Source: Thiotrichaceae bacterium | GTDB lineage: Bacteria; Pseudomonadota; Gammaproteobacteria; Beggiatoales; Beggiatoaceae | DNA length: 64,000 nucleotides | Assembly (NCBI GenBank): GCA_028688145.1 | Contig: JAQTYU010000015.1 | Coordinates: 1 to 64,000 of the forward strand | Reading direction: 5' to 3' | Shown here: piece by piece, positions 54,320 to 63,901 of the stretch | Layout of the letters: every line of letters begins with the position of its first letter | How positions within the stretch are numbered: the first letter of the stretch is position 1 | The notes under the pieces: model-generated | Seen by the model: only the letters and a program-made list of their open reading frames with translations | What the model was told of the DNA's origin: nothing | Databases searched by the model: none | Translations under genes and position numbers: made by a program

Positions 54320-54994
54320 TTAATTAGGGCGCAATAAAGGTTGTTCCATAATCGCCAAATGTATCCACGCTTCAGGCAGGGTATAACCCATGTCTTGTAA
54401 TTGTAATAACAAATGGCGTGCTTGATCGCAAAAGGCGGATTGCTGTTCTTTCGTGAATAAACTCATCGCCGCACGTAATACATCTTCTTTTTCTGCTAAT
54501 AAGAAGGGGACAATTTCTTCATCTTGCACAGGCGATTCAGCACGCAATAAATGGGCAACAAAGGGATAATCTAATAAAGCATATTGTGCTTCACGCGCCG
54601 CTTCTTCTTGACGCAATTGGGCAGCCAGCTCGGGGTTTTCAATGCCCACTGACCAAATAGAATCCATAATCAATGCTATTAATTTGCGCAATCCCGACTT
54701 TTCCTGCGTCAAATCGCCCGCTAATTGTGCACATTGCTCATACAAAGTATCCACGCGTTCTTTAAAACGCAAAATCACTTCAGCTTCAACCCGTGCGTGC
54801 AACTGGGCAACATCCTCCAGTAGGCTTTGAAAGCTTTGGTAAAATTGGCGACGTTCTGCCTCATCGCGGGCGCGGGCTTCGTCAACGGCACGCTGGGTAA
54901 TTTGGCGTTGCTGGTCTAAAAATAATGGATTTTGGTATTTGCGCTGTAGATAACGTTCCCAACAGCCAAGCTGTGCACTGAATTGAAGCGGCAT
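54320..54994 (-). CDS. Uncharacterised helical protein
   Basis: 224 residues, soluble, almost wholly helical. Many acidic/basic heptads (QRAVDEARARDEAERRQFYQ) in the first half and a shorter helical domain ending PEAWIHLAIMEQPLLRPN. No known family. It follows the rho-proximal glycosyltransferase by 9 bp on the same strand and so may be its co-transcript, but its function cannot be told. Confidence 0.55.
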   Translation of the reverse strand: MPLQFSAQLGCWERYLQRKYQNPLFLDQQRQITQRAVDEARARDEAERRQFYQSFQSLLEDVAQLHARVEAEVILRFKERVDTLYEQCAQLAGDLTQEKSGLRKLIALIMDSIWSVGIENPELAAQLRQEEAAREAQYALLDYPFVAHLLRAESPVQDEEIVPFLLAEKEDVLRAAMSLFTKEQQSAFCDQARHLLLQLQDMGYTLPEAWIHLAIMEQPLLRPN

Positions 54995-55003
54995 ATCGTC
55001 CCC

Positions 55004-55891
55004 CTAATGACGAAGTAATAAGGTTTTAAGAGCAAGCACGGAAAAACGTAACCACACCGCCAACGTCACCCCCCACATTAAGGGTAAAGGATAACGTTGT
55101 TGAAAAAATTTGCGGTAAAATTTTACCATGCCGCGATGCTTATACCATAAGACCTGCACGGGTTGATGATTGCTGCAAGCCCCTTTCACATGGCTGATTT
55201 CAATCATGGGAATGAACAAAATTCGCCATCGCGAGGCATGAAAGCGCATAAACCAATCCAAATCTTCGCAATGCAGAAAATAAGTTTCATCCATTGCCCC
55301 GACTTCGTTCAAGGCTTCACGGCGCACCACCATGCACGCCCCTGAAATGCCTTCAATTTCCACAGCTTCATTCGGCATCGGATTTTGCGTGAGCACGAAG
55401 CTTTGAAACTTTTCATGCTGTGGAAACAGCTTATCTAAATGCAATACCCGCACCACCGAACGCCACGGGCTGGGCACACTGCGCCGACAACCTGCTTGCT
55501 CTGTGCCGTCGAGATTACGCACTAAGCAACCTGCCATGCCCGCCTGCGGATGCTGCTGTAAAGTCTCTTGAAAGCGTTCAAAAGTATCGGGTTTGACTAA
55601 ACAATCAGGATTTAAAAACACTAAAAACTCGCCCTGTGTTTGTGTCAAAACTTGATTGGCGGCAGCGGCAAAGCCCATATTTTTAGGATTTTCAATCAGG
55701 TGCAACCGTGGTTCATAGCCCACGGTTTGGTGAACTTGCCACATACTTTGGTCTGTGGAAGCATTGTCCACCACAAACACCTCGACAGGCACGCTGGATG
55801 TCAACACCGAACGCACACAGTCGGTTAATAACTGCCCTGCGTTGTAGTTGACGATAATCACCGAAGTTAATGCGTAATTATCCATGCTCAA
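55004..55891 (-). CDS. Family 2 glycosyltransferase (WbbL/rhamnosyltransferase-like)
   Basis: 295 residues. GT2 start SVIIVNYNAGQLL, VFVVDNASTDQS, a FVFLNPD-like strand (GEFLVFLNPDCL), GISGACMVVRREA and a FLHCEDLDWFMR motif with the catalytic Asp pair. The C-terminus ends in a hydrophobic stretch. This is the pattern of rhamnosyl/galactofuranosyl transferases of surface polysaccharide. It is 4 bp after rho on the same strand, an unusual neighbour. Sugar not determinable. Confidence 0.82.
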   Translation of the reverse strand: MSMDNYALTSVIIVNYNAGQLLTDCVRSVLTSSVPVEVFVVDNASTDQSMWQVHQTVGYEPRLHLIENPKNMGFAAAANQVLTQTQGEFLVFLNPDCLVKPDTFERFQETLQQHPQAGMAGCLVRNLDGTEQAGCRRSVPSPWRSVVRVLHLDKLFPQHEKFQSFVLTQNPMPNEAVEIEGISGACMVVRREALNEVGAMDETYFLHCEDLDWFMRFHASRWRILFIPMIEISHVKGACSNHQPVQVLWYKHRGMVKFYRKFFQQRYPLPLMWGVTLAVWLRFSVLALKTLLLRH

Positions 55892-55895
55892 AGCT

Positions 55896-57152
55896 TTACC
55901 GTTTCATCGAATCGAAGAATTCTGCGTTGTTCTTCGTCGCCTTGAGTTTGTCCATGAGGAATTCAATGGCTGCAATTTCTTCCATGGGGTGGAGCAATTT
56001 GCGCAAAATCCAAATTTTTTGTAAATCATCAGGACGGGTCAATAATTCTTCGCGGCGCGTGCCTGAACGGTTAATATTAATCGCAGGATATACCCGTTTT
56101 TCAGCAATCTTGCGATCCAGATGAATTTCGTTATTGCCTGTGCCTTTGAACTCTTCGTAAATGACATCGTCCATCTTCGAACCCGTGTCGATCAGCGCAG
56201 TGGCGATAATGGTTAAGCTGCCACCTTCTTCGATATTTCGCGCCGCCCCGAAAAAGCGTTTTGGACGTTGCAAGGCGTTGGCATCGACACCACCTGTTAA
56301 TACTTTCCCAGAGGACGGAATCACGGTGTTATAAGCACGCGCTAAACGGGTCACAGAGTCGAGTAAAATCACCACGTCGCGGCGGTGTTCCACTAGACGT
56401 TTTGCCTTTTCAATCACCATTTCTGCCACTTGAACGTGACGCGTGGCGGGTTCGTCAAAGGTGCTGGAAATCACTTCACCTTTCACCGAGCGCAACATTT
56501 CGGTCACTTCTTCAGGGCGTTCGTCAATCAGCAACACGATTAAGTAACATTCAGGATTATTTTGCGCAATCGATTGTGCGATGCTTTGCAGCATCATGGT
56601 TTTCCCCGATTTGGGCGAGGATACGATTAAACCGCGTTGTCCTTTCCCAATCGGTGCGACTAAGTCGATAATTCTGGGGGTGAAATCTTCCGTGCTGCCG
56701 TTGCCAATTTCTAAATTAAAGCGTGAATTGGCAAATAAGGGGGTGAGATTTTCAAACAGCACCTTATTTTTGGCTTGTTCGGGCGATTCAAAGTTAATTT
56801 CGCTGACTTTTAACAGCGCGAAATAACGTTCACCTTCTTTCGGTGGGCGAATTTTGCCTGAAACGGTGTCGCCGGTGCGCAGGTTGAAGCGGCGAATTTG
56901 GCTGGGAGAGACGTAAATATCATCAGGCCCGGCTAAATACGAGCTGTCGGCAGAACGCAGAAAGCCGAAGCCGTCTTGTAGGATTTCTAAAACCCCATCT
57001 CCAAAGATGTCTTCTCCTTTTTTAGCATGCGCTTTCAGGAGTGCGAAAATAATATCTTGCTTACGAGAACGCGCTGTTCCCTCTAAGCCTAAGTCTTGGG
57101 CAAGTTGCATTAACTCGGCGGCGGTTTTTTTCTTGAGTTCAGTTAAATTCAT
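55896..57152 (-). CDS. rho: Transcription termination factor Rho
   Basis: 418 residues, normal. N-terminal RNA-binding domain with DGFGFLRS and [10 protein letters not shown]; Walker A SSPKSGKT, Walker [14 protein letters not shown], and the Q- and R-loops ([17 protein letters not shown]). Hexameric RNA-dependent ATPase that releases RNA polymerase. Preceded by trxA on the same strand, a conserved trxA-rho order in proteobacteria. Confidence 0.98.
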   Translation of the reverse strand: MNLTELKKKTAAELMQLAQDLGLEGTARSRKQDIIFALLKAHAKKGEDIFGDGVLEILQDGFGFLRSADSSYLAGPDDIYVSPSQIRRFNLRTGDTVSGKIRPPKEGERYFALLKVSEINFESPEQAKNKVLFENLTPLFANSRFNLEIGNGSTEDFTPRIIDLVAPIGKGQRGLIVSSPKSGKTMMLQSIAQSIAQNNPECYLIVLLIDERPEEVTEMLRSVKGEVISSTFDEPATRHVQVAEMVIEKAKRLVEHRRDVVILLDSVTRLARAYNTVIPSSGKVLTGGVDANALQRPKRFFGAARNIEEGGSLTIIATALIDTGSKMDDVIYEEFKGTGNNEIHLDRKIAEKRVYPAININRSGTRREELLTRPDDLQKIWILRKLLHPMEEIAAIEFLMDKLKATKNNAEFFDSMKR

Positions 57153-57474
57153 GGTGTTAAGCGAGGTAAGTAATGGCTAAAAATCAATTGAGGTGTGATG
57201 GTCGATAAGTCAGGTAGATAGGATGTTCGCCATGAAGACATCAAGGGGGATGCTCAACTATGATGTATACTCTCATGTTGGGATTGGATGCGGGTGATTC
57301 ATCAATGGATGGTAGCTTGAGCGTGGGCAGGGTTAAGGTGAGTGAACAAGCACCCTAAGGGCGCATGGGATTTAAAAGAATTGTCCATCCTTGCCGTGTG
57401 TTGCACACGTCAGTCGCATTCCCAAACAGCCACACGCCTGAGTTGCAGGCGGGGATGTGGGTTCTAACAAAGCA
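57153..57474. other. trxA-rho intergenic leader
   Basis: 322 bases without ORF. On the minus strand a hairpin CGCCTG/CAGGCG lies about 35 bases after the trxA stop, and TGTGTTGCACAC-type palindromic bits follow. Rho leaders are commonly autoregulated, so this may be a regulatory 5' UTR, but nothing decisive is visible. Confidence 0.4.
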
Positions 57475-57801
57475 TTACAAATTACTATCAATAAAAGCAA
57501 TCAGTTGGCTTTTTGATAAGGCACCGACTTTGGTCACAACCACTTGCCCCCCTTTGAATAACATCAGGGTAGGAATGCCCCGAATCCCATATTTAGGCGG
57601 GGTATCGGTGTTGCTGTCTATATCTAACTTGGCAACTTTCAGTTTCCCCTGATAGCTATCTGCAACTTCTTCTAAAATAGGGGCAATCATTTTGCAAGGG
57701 CCACACCATTCTGCCCAGTAATCTACAAGCACAGGCAGATCAGCTTCTAACACCTCACTTGCAAAAGTCGCGTCTGTGACATAGACGATCTGTTCACTCA
57801 T
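57475..57801 (-). CDS. trxA: Thioredoxin
   Basis: 108 residues from the ATG at 57801, the usual TrxA length; the longer frame adds 29 unrelated residues. Active site WCGPC at 32-36, cis-Pro in [11 protein letters not shown]. Cytoplasmic disulfide reductase. It is transcribed with or just ahead of rho. Confidence 0.97.
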   Translation of the reverse strand: MSEQIVYVTDATFASEVLEADLPVLVDYWAEWCGPCKMIAPILEEVADSYQGKLKVAKLDIDSNTDTPPKYGIRGIPTLMLFKGGQVVVTKVGALSKSQLIAFIDSNL

Positions 57802-58127
57802 AATAATTAGTTCTCCGAATGAAATCACACTTGAATCTAATGCTAATTGACTAGGTCTTACAAATTTATTGTCCCGTCGAAGGAACAATTATTGTGACAG
57901 TGATCACTTAAAATTAAGGGTAATAAACACGACGTTAAAGTGGGGAGGGATACTTCATGGTCATATTCTACCTAAAATGGGCTGTTTATGACAGGAGTTA
58001 TTGTAAAATATGAGTCGTCTATCAAACAGACTTCAGAAGACTACCCTAAAAGATCGACTGTTTCCAATGGCGGTACAATAATTTTACAACATATTGTGGT
58101 AATTTTAACACTAAACGGAAAATTGGC
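57802..58127. other. Intergenic region before IS982 remnant
   Basis: 326 bases upstream of trxA (minus strand). No gene or clear structure is seen; the trxA promoter should lie here. Confidence 0.4.
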
Positions 58128-58695
58128 AACCTGAATTCGGTATTAATCCACGATTTTACGTAAATAACCTGATTTCGGGATAAGGAAGGCAAGCTGAATA
58201 ACATCTGAGAAAATATAAAGTCTCTATTTTATAATTCTCAATGAGCTTGCCTACCATGAATTTAACACGATTATTTTGTGAAGTAGATGATTTCTGCAAA
58301 AGATTTATTCCTGAATGGGAAAAAACTCAACTGGATGAGGGCGGTAAAAAAGACGCAGAGCTCAAAGCTTAAGCCCTTCTGAAATCATCACCCTTATCGT
58401 GTTGTACCACTCATCTGGCTACAGAACCTTCTTGAAGAAAAATATGAAACCCCGAGTACTAGCCGCTTTTGATAAGCTCTTGTTACGTAAGCGTTGTATT
58501 ATAGAAACTATTAATGACCAGTTGAAAAACATCTTTGACCTAGAACACTCGCGGCATCGTTCACTAAGCAATTATATGATTAATATTGTTGCAGGTTTGG
58601 TCGCTTATTCTTATCAGGATAACAAACCTTCCTTGAATATTGCTAAAAAGGATTTGATTCCTTTATTCCAATCGCTTGTACCGAACTCAGGTTAA
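58128..58695 (+). mobile_element. Degraded IS982-family element
   Basis: Ends: AACCTGAATTCGG (58128-58140) and the nearly complementary CCGAACTCAGGTT (58681-58693). The transposase begins at 58256 (MNLTRLFCEVDDFCKRF), then shifts frame near 58365 (SLSPSEIITLIVLYHSSGYR is read in another frame), then jumps from the N-terminal part to RKRCIIETINDQLKNIFDL and HSRHRS at the C-terminus, so the catalytic centre is largely deleted. A second end-like AACCTGATTTCGG lies at 58167. It is dead as an autonomous element. Confidence 0.75.
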
Positions 58696-58768
58696 TTTAG
58701 GGGAATAGGAGCTGCTTTAAATTTTAGCCACTAATTCCCGCATTACGCCACGCTGCATACGAACTACT

Positions 58769-59296
58769 TCAATTTTTACTTTTCCCCTGCAAGCGTCTCG
58801 CCTGAAAATAAAAAACCAAACCCGCCAAACCAAAAATATATCCAATGCCGCCTAACACATCATGCCAATAAATCCGCAACGCATAACGGTCTAATTGTTC
58901 ACGCAAAGGCTGAATTTCTTGACGCACCGCTTTACTAATCAGGGTTTGTAATTCCACGCTGTCAGCGGGCAAATTGGGCGCGGCATTTTCGGGAATTTCT
59001 TGGGCAGCAAGATGATATTCGGCGCGATGCCCTTCCATCCCCTCAATAATCACATTGTAATCTTGACGTTTGGGCAGCTCGAACACAAAACGCCCCGTGT
59101 CATCAGTTTGGGTTTTTGCGACAAGTTCCGCTTGCTCCCCATACAACATCACTTCTTCACGCACGGCGGGCAAATTTTCCCCAAAATACGCACGCCCTAA
59201 TAAATGTTGCCCATCCGTCAGCGCAAAAATATGTAGCGCGTGTGCCGAAGCCAGCGGCGCAATAAGACACAGCAATAATCCTAAGAATGCTTTCAT
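58769..59296 (-). CDS. NikL/CbiL-like membrane protein
   Basis: 175 residues from the ATG at 59296, which overlaps the stop of the next upstream gene. Signal peptide (MKAFLGLLLCLIAPLASA), a periplasmic domain rich in beta strands (carboxypeptidase-regulatory-like, about 25-95), a helical stalk and one C-terminal membrane segment with the family-type HDVLGGIGYIFGLAGL. This C-terminus is that of NikL/CbiL proteins linked to nickel or cobalt ECF transport. No CbiM/NikM-Q-O is near. Overlap with the DUF4198 gene means a two-gene unit. Confidence 0.7.
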   Translation of the reverse strand: MKAFLGLLLCLIAPLASAHALHIFALTDGQHLLGRAYFGENLPAVREEVMLYGEQAELVAKTQTDDTGRFVFELPKRQDYNVIIEGMEGHRAEYHLAAQEIPENAAPNLPADSVELQTLISKAVRQEIQPLREQLDRYALRIYWHDVLGGIGYIFGLAGLVFYFQARRLQGKSKN

Positions 59297-59976
59297 TCCA
59301 CAATAAACCATAAGTTAGCTTCAAGGCTTAAACTATCGGCTTCGCTGTCTGCAATCAAGGGTATACGATGTTCCACGCCAATGCGTTGCTTGCCTTTCGT
59401 GAGCAATAAACTGGCTTTGCCCTGCGCATCAGTGACAATTTTGGTTTCCTTACCATTTTGTGTAATCACCGCTTTGCTCAAAGGCTCTCCATCATAAAAC
59501 ACTTGAAAAGCAAAGGCTTGATTTGCCACGGGCGCACTGACATTTAAGGGCACAATTTCCAAACGCTGCCCGCGTGGTTTGTGACTAAACTCATTCCACA
59601 ACACGATACTTTTACCAAATTTCAGCGCGTGTGAGGATTCAATCGATTTTTTAACCTGCGATTTTGGCTTATTTTCCCATTTGCCCTGCTGATTTTTCGT
59701 CCAAAAACCATTATCAAAACTCAGGGTAAATAAAGCGGGTTTGCCTTCGGGAATGACTTGCACAGCTTTTCCCGCTTCGCTGGATATTTTGTGCGGCACA
59801 GGCTTATTATTCGCATCAATTACTTGAATTTCTTTGATTTTTTCTGCGGAATATTTTTCAGGTTTTTCATGACCATAATAAACCGTATATTTTTCAGCCT
59901 CAGCTTCAATCCAAGCGTCATGCGCGAAAGCTGTGTAATGAAAAGCCAATAAGCTAATAAGTAAGTATTTTTTCAT
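59293..59976 (-). CDS. DUF4198 periplasmic protein (NikK-like)
   Basis: 227 residues with signal peptide ending AFA and a mature start HDAWIEAEAEKY, where a His sits at the very N-terminus as in DUF4198 proteins, then beta-sandwich domains (VIDANNKPVPHK; APVANQAFAFQVFYDGEPLSK). DUF4198 members accompany nickel/cobalt ECF transporters and are thought to bind the metal in the periplasm. Operon with the NikL-like gene (ATGA overlap). Metal is inference. Confidence 0.75.
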   Translation of the reverse strand: MKKYLLISLLAFHYTAFAHDAWIEAEAEKYTVYYGHEKPEKYSAEKIKEIQVIDANNKPVPHKISSEAGKAVQVIPEGKPALFTLSFDNGFWTKNQQGKWENKPKSQVKKSIESSHALKFGKSIVLWNEFSHKPRGQRLEIVPLNVSAPVANQAFAFQVFYDGEPLSKAVITQNGKETKIVTDAQGKASLLLTKGKQRIGVEHRIPLIADSEADSLSLEANLWFIVE

Positions 59977-60010
59977 GTGTGATTCCGAGTCATTAAAAAT
60001 CTTAACAGAA

Positions 60011-60040
60011 ACCCCCTTTAGGGGATTTAAGGGCGCAGTT
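60011..60040. repeat. C-rich repeat, half element
   Basis: ACCCCCTTTAGGGGATTTAA followed by GGGCGCAGTT: one right-hand arm of the dispersed repeat, upstream of the DUF4198 gene. Confidence 0.6.
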
Positions 60041-60052
60041 GATTAAACTAGA

Positions 60053-60090
60053 CAAAAAATAAGGCAGAGCATTTTAAAAACGCCCTGCCT
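60053..60090 (-). terminator. argG terminator
   Basis: On the minus strand AGGCAGGGC pairs with GCTCTGCCT (one mismatch), then a T-rich tail TTATTTTTT. Located 16 bases after the argG stop. Confidence 0.75.
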
Positions 60091-60105
60091 CACTTCAACA
60101 AAAAC

Positions 60106-61329
60106 TTAACGCTTTTGTTGTAAACGCGCTGCAATCCGCATCCGTAAGGCATTCAATTTAATGAAGCCTTCCGCATCTTTCTGATTGTACGCGCCGCCGT
60201 CATCTTCAAAAGTCGCGATGCTGGTGTCAAACAAGCTGTCGCTTTCTGATTTACGACCCAACACAATCACGTTGCCTTTGTAGAGTTTCAAACGCACCTC
60301 GCCGTTGACGTTGACTTGTGATGCGTCAATCATTTGTTGCAATAATTTACGCTCAGGACTCCACCAATAGCCGTTATAAACCAAGCTCGCATAACGGGGC
60401 ATTAATTCATCTTTCAAATGCGCGACTTCACGGTCTAAAGTGAGGGATTCAATCGCGCGGTGCGCTTTTAAAATCACCGTGCCGCCAGGGGTTTCGTAGC
60501 AGCCGCGTGATTTCATGCCGACGTAGCGATTTTCCACCAAATCCAAACGCCCGATGCCGTTTTCACCCGCCACTTTGTTCAATTGCGTAAGCACTTGCGC
60601 GGGGCTTAAACGTTCACCGTTGATGGCAACAATGTCGCCTTTTTCAAAAGTGAGTTCGATAATCGTGGGTTTGTCGGGCGCATTTTCGGGGGAAACTGTC
60701 CAACGCCACATATCTTCTTCGGCTTCTGCCCAAGGGTCTTCCAACACGCGACCTTCGTAGGAAATGTGCAGCAAGTTTGCATCCATCGAATAAGGCGATT
60801 TATTGCCTTTCTTCATTTCGATAGGAATATTATGCTCTTCAGCATAGGCGAGTAATTTTTCACGGGAATTTAAGTCCCATTCACGCCAAGGCGCAATAAT
60901 TTTGACTTCAGGCTTGAGCGCGTAAGCACCGAGTTCAAAACGCACTTGGTCATTACCCTTGCCTGTTGCGCCGTGAGAAACCGCATCACCGCCCGTTTGA
61001 TTGGCAAGGTCTACTAAATATTTGGCGATTAAAGGACGCGCAATTGACGTGCCCAGTAAATATTCACCTTCATAAATGGTGTTGGCGCGGAACATGGGGA
61101 ACACGTAATCACGTACAAATTCTTCACGTAAATCAAGGATGAAGATATTTTCATCTTTCACACCGAGAATTTTGGCTTTGGCGCGGGCGGGTTCTAATTC
61201 TTCGCCTTGCCCAATGTCTGCGGTGAAGGTGACGATTTCACAGTGATAAACATCTTGTAACCATTTGAGAATAATAGAAGTATCTAAGCCACCAGAATAG
61301 GCAAGCACTACTTTTTTAATGTCGCTCAT
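60106..61329 (-). CDS. argG: Argininosuccinate synthase
   Basis: 407 residues. ATP-PPase-type [10 protein letters not shown] at the start, [15 protein letters not shown] and [11 protein letters not shown] blocks. Joins citrulline and aspartate in arginine synthesis. Complete. Its own terminator follows; the CZB gene lies just upstream on the same strand (34 bp). Confidence 0.98.
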   Translation of the reverse strand: MSDIKKVVLAYSGGLDTSIILKWLQDVYHCEIVTFTADIGQGEELEPARAKAKILGVKDENIFILDLREEFVRDYVFPMFRANTIYEGEYLLGTSIARPLIAKYLVDLANQTGGDAVSHGATGKGNDQVRFELGAYALKPEVKIIAPWREWDLNSREKLLAYAEEHNIPIEMKKGNKSPYSMDANLLHISYEGRVLEDPWAEAEEDMWRWTVSPENAPDKPTIIELTFEKGDIVAINGERLSPAQVLTQLNKVAGENGIGRLDLVENRYVGMKSRGCYETPGGTVILKAHRAIESLTLDREVAHLKDELMPRYASLVYNGYWWSPERKLLQQMIDASQVNVNGEVRLKLYKGNVIVLGRKSESDSLFDTSIATFEDDGGAYNQKDAEGFIKLNALRMRIAARLQQKR

Positions 61330-61363
61330 TGTTGTCTCATCGTAACGAGGTTGGAGAAAAGTC

Positions 61364-61726
61364 TTATTTTTTACCCATGACTACATCGTGCCATGCGATA
61401 ATTTCTTCTGTCAGTTTGCGGGAAGTTTGTTCAAATGCGCCCCCAGACTGCAATAGATTACGGGCTACTTCAATTTTTCCATTGCGCACTAAACCGATCA
61501 CCTCGTGTGCCGATTTGTGAAATTCTTCATGCAATTCAAAGACGGGCGCGTAATGTGAATAGACACGCAAAACCTCAGCGTCTTGTCGCAACCATTTCCC
61601 AAACTCGCAATTTTCCGCACAGGATTCGTAGTCAGCATCGCCCGTTTCTAGTGAATCTCTTAAACGTTTTTTCCAGATGGTGTGGGCAACAATGGCTTGG
61701 TAAATGGTATTGGCAAGATTACTCAT
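61364..61726 (-). CDS. Chemoreceptor zinc-binding (CZB) domain protein
   Basis: 120 residues from the ATG at 61726 (a longer frame to 61765 is possible). A stand-alone CZB domain: His in [12 protein letters not shown], the Cys in CEFGKWL and [11 protein letters not shown] supply the 3His/1Cys zinc site. Such domains sense zinc or oxidants and usually sit on chemoreceptors or diguanylate cyclases. Here it is alone, so it may act on a partner. 34 bp upstream of argG. Confidence 0.8.
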   Translation of the reverse strand: MSNLANTIYQAIVAHTIWKKRLRDSLETGDADYESCAENCEFGKWLRQDAEVLRVYSHYAPVFELHEEFHKSAHEVIGLVRNGKIEVARNLLQSGGAFEQTSRKLTEEIIAWHDVVMGKK

Positions 61727-61869
61727 GAAGTCTGTCTCGGGGCGTATTTGGGAAACGCATGGCATAGAATTAAATAAGGATAAGTTTTTTGGCTACCATT
61801 ATATTGCAATTTCCGCTTTAATGCGTATCTCAGACTGACAAACACTCATACCCAGTATAAGAGGTTTAA

Positions 61870-62121
61870 ATGACAGCAATGTTCACCAGCATTTTTAGTT
61901 TTCTGCTCACGCTAATCATAGGATTTTTAGTGTTTATGGTATTGCCAGTCTGGTTATTTTTACATTATCGCAATAGTAATCGTGGGAATCGCCGATTTAG
62001 TGAAAGTGACCTGCAACGTTTGAACCAATTACAAAATCATGCGGCAAATTTGGAAGCGCGGGTGAAAGTTTTAGAAACGATTTTAGATGCCAAAGTGCCC
62101 AATTGGCGGGTGAATCGTTAA
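61870..62121 (+). CDS. pspB: Phage shock protein B
   Basis: 83 residues: an N-terminal membrane helix, LPVWLFLHYRNSN, then a helix (LQRLNQLQNHAANLEARVKVLETILD) and the final PNWR typical of PspB. It works with PspC as the membrane sensor of envelope stress. pspA is not adjacent in this window. The ATG of pspC is 2 bp after. Confidence 0.9.
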   Translation: MTAMFTSIFSFLLTLIIGFLVFMVLPVWLFLHYRNSNRGNRRFSESDLQRLNQLQNHAANLEARVKVLETILDAKVPNWRVNR

Positions 62122-62123
62122 TC

Positions 62124-62435
62124 ATGGCACTTCATAAAAACCAAAATCAGGCAAAATTATTCGGAGTGTGTGCGGGCATTGCGCAATATTGGGGGGCAGA
62201 TGTCGCCTTAATACGGATAATGACCGTATTTTTTAGTTTTATTTTTCCCCCGACCGTATTTTTTTATGTGCTATTGGCGTTCCTGCTCAGTAATGCACCA
62301 CAAGATGATTCATTTAGCCAAGCTTTAGAGGTTTTGGAACAAGATTTTAAATTAATTGAAATGCATGTGTTGCAATTAGAAGATTATGTCACCTCAGATG
62401 CGTTCGCGCTGCATAAGAAATTATGGGATTTATAG
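62124..62435 (+). CDS. pspC: Phage shock protein C
   Basis: 103 residues from ATG 62124. PspC domain: KLFGVCAGIAQYWGADVALIRIMTVFF and a membrane segment, then a polar C-terminal helix. Partner of PspB. The unit is pspB-pspC only; pspA and pspF are not near. Confidence 0.9.
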   Translation: MALHKNQNQAKLFGVCAGIAQYWGADVALIRIMTVFFSFIFPPTVFFYVLLAFLLSNAPQDDSFSQALEVLEQDFKLIEMHVLQLEDYVTSDAFALHKKLWDL

Positions 62436-62452
62436 CACAGAAGGAATTTTAA

Positions 62453-63373
62453 ATGAGCTTACAAATTGGATTTATTGGTTTAGGAATTATGGGCAAACCG
62501 ATGGCATTGAATCTGCACCGTGCAGGCTACGCGCTGAATGTGCACGCCCGCCGTACTGAAATGATGCAGCCTTTGGTCGAAGTCGGCGCAATTGCCTGTG
62601 ATTCACCGCGTGCAGTTGCCGAGCGCAGCGATATTATTTTCACCATCGTTTCTGACACGCCCGATGTCGAACAAGTGATTTTAGGGGAAAATGGGGTCAT
62701 TCATGGCGCGAAAGCGGGCAGTTTAGTGATTGATATGAGCAGCATTTCCGCGCTCACCACCCGCACTATTGCCCAAAGTTTAGCGGCTAAAAATATCGAA
62801 ATGCTGGATGCGCCCGTGTCGGGTGGCGACAAGGGCGCAATTGCTGGCACTTTGTCGATTATGGTCGGGGGAAAAGTCGAACAATTTCAACGCGCTTTAC
62901 CCTTGTTTGAAGCGATGGGCAAAAATATTGTGCACATTGGCGACAATGGCGCGGGACAAATTGCCAAAACTTGCAACCAAGTGTTAATTACCCAAACCAT
63001 TGTTGCCGTGGGTGAAGCTTTATTACTCGCCAAAGCCGCAGGCGTAGACCCTGCCAACGTGCGCCAAGCCTTGCTTGGAGGATTTGCCAACAGCCGCATT
63101 TTGGACTTGCACGGACAACGCATGTTAGACCATGCCTTTGAACCGGGTTTTAAACTCAAGCTGCATCAAAAAGATATGCGGATTGCGATGCAAACTATTC
63201 AAGAATTGGGTTTATCGATGCAGGGCACAGCGTTGGCAAGCCAATATTTAAATGTGTTGGTGGGTGCAGGACAAGGGGAATTAGATTCGGCTGCCTTGGT
63301 GTTGGCGCAGGAACGCATGAATGATGTTTCGTTAAACGATGCAGTGACTTGCGATTATGAGCGTCAGAAATAA
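62453..63373 (+). CDS. 3-hydroxyisobutyrate dehydrogenase-family reductase
   Basis: 306 residues. Rossmann motif FIGLGIMGKPMALNLHRAGY, DAPVSGGDKGAIAGTLSIMVGG and the catalytic-Lys block GQIAKTCNQ. Closest in pattern to tartronate semialdehyde reductase (GarR/GlxR), which reduces it to glycerate. Other HIBADH-type substrates cannot be excluded. No glyoxylate carboligase is adjacent. It follows pspC by 17 bp. Confidence 0.85.
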   Translation: MSLQIGFIGLGIMGKPMALNLHRAGYALNVHARRTEMMQPLVEVGAIACDSPRAVAERSDIIFTIVSDTPDVEQVILGENGVIHGAKAGSLVIDMSSISALTTRTIAQSLAAKNIEMLDAPVSGGDKGAIAGTLSIMVGGKVEQFQRALPLFEAMGKNIVHIGDNGAGQIAKTCNQVLITQTIVAVGEALLLAKAAGVDPANVRQALLGGFANSRILDLHGQRMLDHAFEPGFKLKLHQKDMRIAMQTIQELGLSMQGTALASQYLNVLVGAGQGELDSAALVLAQERMNDVSLNDAVTCDYERQK

Positions 63374-63375
63374 AC

Positions 63376-63759
63376 ATGACGCGGCTTAGAGTGTTAATTC
63401 TGATTTATGTCGCGCTGATTCTTGGCGTGATTGTGTTGGTGGATCAGGGCGATTACCAATATTTATTACGTTGGGTATATCAAATTCCTTTTGCGGATAA
63501 AGTGGGACATTTTTTCCTTGTCGGCTTTTTGGCAGCATTGGCGAATCTGTGGTGGGAATGTGCACGTTGGAATTTGGGTAAATTTGCCTTGCTGAAAGGC
63601 AGTGTCATTGTGGCGACGATTATGACGCTAGAAGAATTTTCACAGTATTTTATTAAAACCCGTACTTTTGATTTAGGGGATTTAAGCTGTGATTATGTGG
63701 GAATTCTTGTGTTTAGTTATGTGGCGTTGTGGGCTTGTCGGAAGAATAGTCGTGCGTAA
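63376..63759 (+). CDS. VanZ-like membrane protein
   Basis: 127 residues with about four hydrophobic segments. The VanZ-type motif DKVGHFFLVGFLAAL and the EEFSQYF...RTFDLGDLSCDYVG block are clear. Function of this family is mostly unknown. It follows the reductase by 2 bp, with a C-rich repeat downstream. Confidence 0.78.
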   Translation: MTRLRVLILIYVALILGVIVLVDQGDYQYLLRWVYQIPFADKVGHFFLVGFLAALANLWWECARWNLGKFALLKGSVIVATIMTLEEFSQYFIKTRTFDLGDLSCDYVGILVFSYVALWACRKNSRA

Positions 63760-63762
63760 CTT

Positions 63763-63893
63763 AACTGCGCCCCCAACCCCTTAAAGGGGGCTAAAGATTA
63801 AAACCAACCCCTAAATCCCCTAAAGGGAACTTTAAAAAACAAAAATCTTCAGTGTTTAATCTTTAGCCCCCTTTAAGGGGTTGGGGGCGCAGT
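63763..63893. repeat. C-rich inverted repeat element, best-preserved copy
   Basis: 39-bp perfect arms (63764-63802 and 63855-63893) beginning ACTGCGCCCCCAACCCC and pairing completely. The centre carries another half unit (CCAACCCCTAAATCCCC, 63803-63819). It separates the convergent VanZ-like and hydrolase genes. Confidence 0.92.
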
Positions 63894-63901
63894 AAAAATC
63901 T

